Shown: positions 20,654-20,765 of the stretch, piece after piece
Position numbering within the stretch: position 1 is the stretch's first letter
Layout: every line of letters begins with the position of its first letter
From: a virus
IMG/VR virus record: IMGVR_UViG_3300037070_000862
Span: 1 to 20,765 of that record
Reading direction: 5' to 3' (one strand)
DNA length: 20,765 nucleotides
Position numbers and translations under genes: made by a program
Notes under the pieces: model-generated
What the model was told of the DNA's origin: nothing
The model's database searches: none
The model's input: the letters and a program-made list of their open reading frames with translations, nothing else

Positions 20654-20765
20654 CTTTGTCCTTGTCTTTTGCTTTCGGTTCAACTGCTTCAGGCCACACT
20701 ACATCACGATAGTAGGTGAGCGCAACAATAAGTTCATCCAACGCATTTTGACTTTTTATTGACCT
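20634..20765 (-). CDS. C-terminal end of a gene cut by the window edge
   Basis: An open frame enters from the right edge and ends at TGA (20636-20634), giving at least 43 residues: a helical part (QNALDELIVALTYYRDVVW) and a Lys/Asp-rich tail (KAKDKDKDVRGNV). The 20-base overlap with the next gene matches the style of the operon. Family unknown because the start lies outside the window. Confidence 0.6.
   Translation of the reverse strand, partial: RSIKSQNALDELIVALTYYRDVVWPEAVEPKAKDKDKDVRGNV

Overview
The window looks like the replication and DNA-metabolism arm of an actinobacterial tailed-phage genome. Evidence: almost every gene is on one strand, genes are short and packed with 1-11 base overlaps (ATGA, GTGA, TAATG junctions), GTG and TTG starts are common, there are phage-type tRNA genes, and there is a WhiB-like regulator, a family confined to Actinobacteria and their phages. 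No virion structural, lysis or integration genes are present. The host genus cannot be read from the sequence.

Layout: the left edge (1-452) is the only plus-strand part: a tRNA-Ile(GAT), a strong intrinsic terminator, a promoter overlapping its tail, and one small gene. Everything from 20765 down to 524 runs on the minus strand. In transcription order: a run of small unknown genes (20765-18641); a CobS/MoxR-type AAA+ ATPase (18651-17395) followed by small genes including a paralogous pair; a large protein resembling the phage DUF7192 type (16447-15494); an SF2/SNF2-like helicase (15215-13770); a von Willebrand A (VWA) protein (13777-13181); small membrane proteins; WhiB; a Cas4-like Fe-S nuclease (11789-11085); a Sak4-like RecA-fold ATPase; and a probable ssDNA-binding protein ending at 9098.

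A 286-base non-coding interval (8812-9097) then holds a tRNA-Leu(CAA) of odd geometry, inverted repeats, a candidate promoter and a strong terminator directly before the primase/helicase gene, so this may be an attenuated control point. After it come the AEP-type primase/helicase, an HTH protein and a family A DNA polymerase split into two genes (6253-4886 and 4042-3302). Three small genes sit between the two halves. Further on are paralogous small genes, a RuvC-like resolvase, a DUF3310 protein, an HNH protein and a Cys-rich miniprotein.

How they may work together: primase/helicase, split polymerase and ssDNA-binding protein would copy the genome; Sak4-like ATPase, Cas4-like nuclease, SF2 helicase and RuvC-like nuclease would handle recombination and branched DNA; the AAA+/VWA/DUF7192-like set resembles a MoxR-VWA remodelling system of unknown client. 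The main points for follow-up are the polymerase split exactly in the loop before motif A, the AAA+/VWA set, three families of duplicated small proteins, and the control region before the primase.
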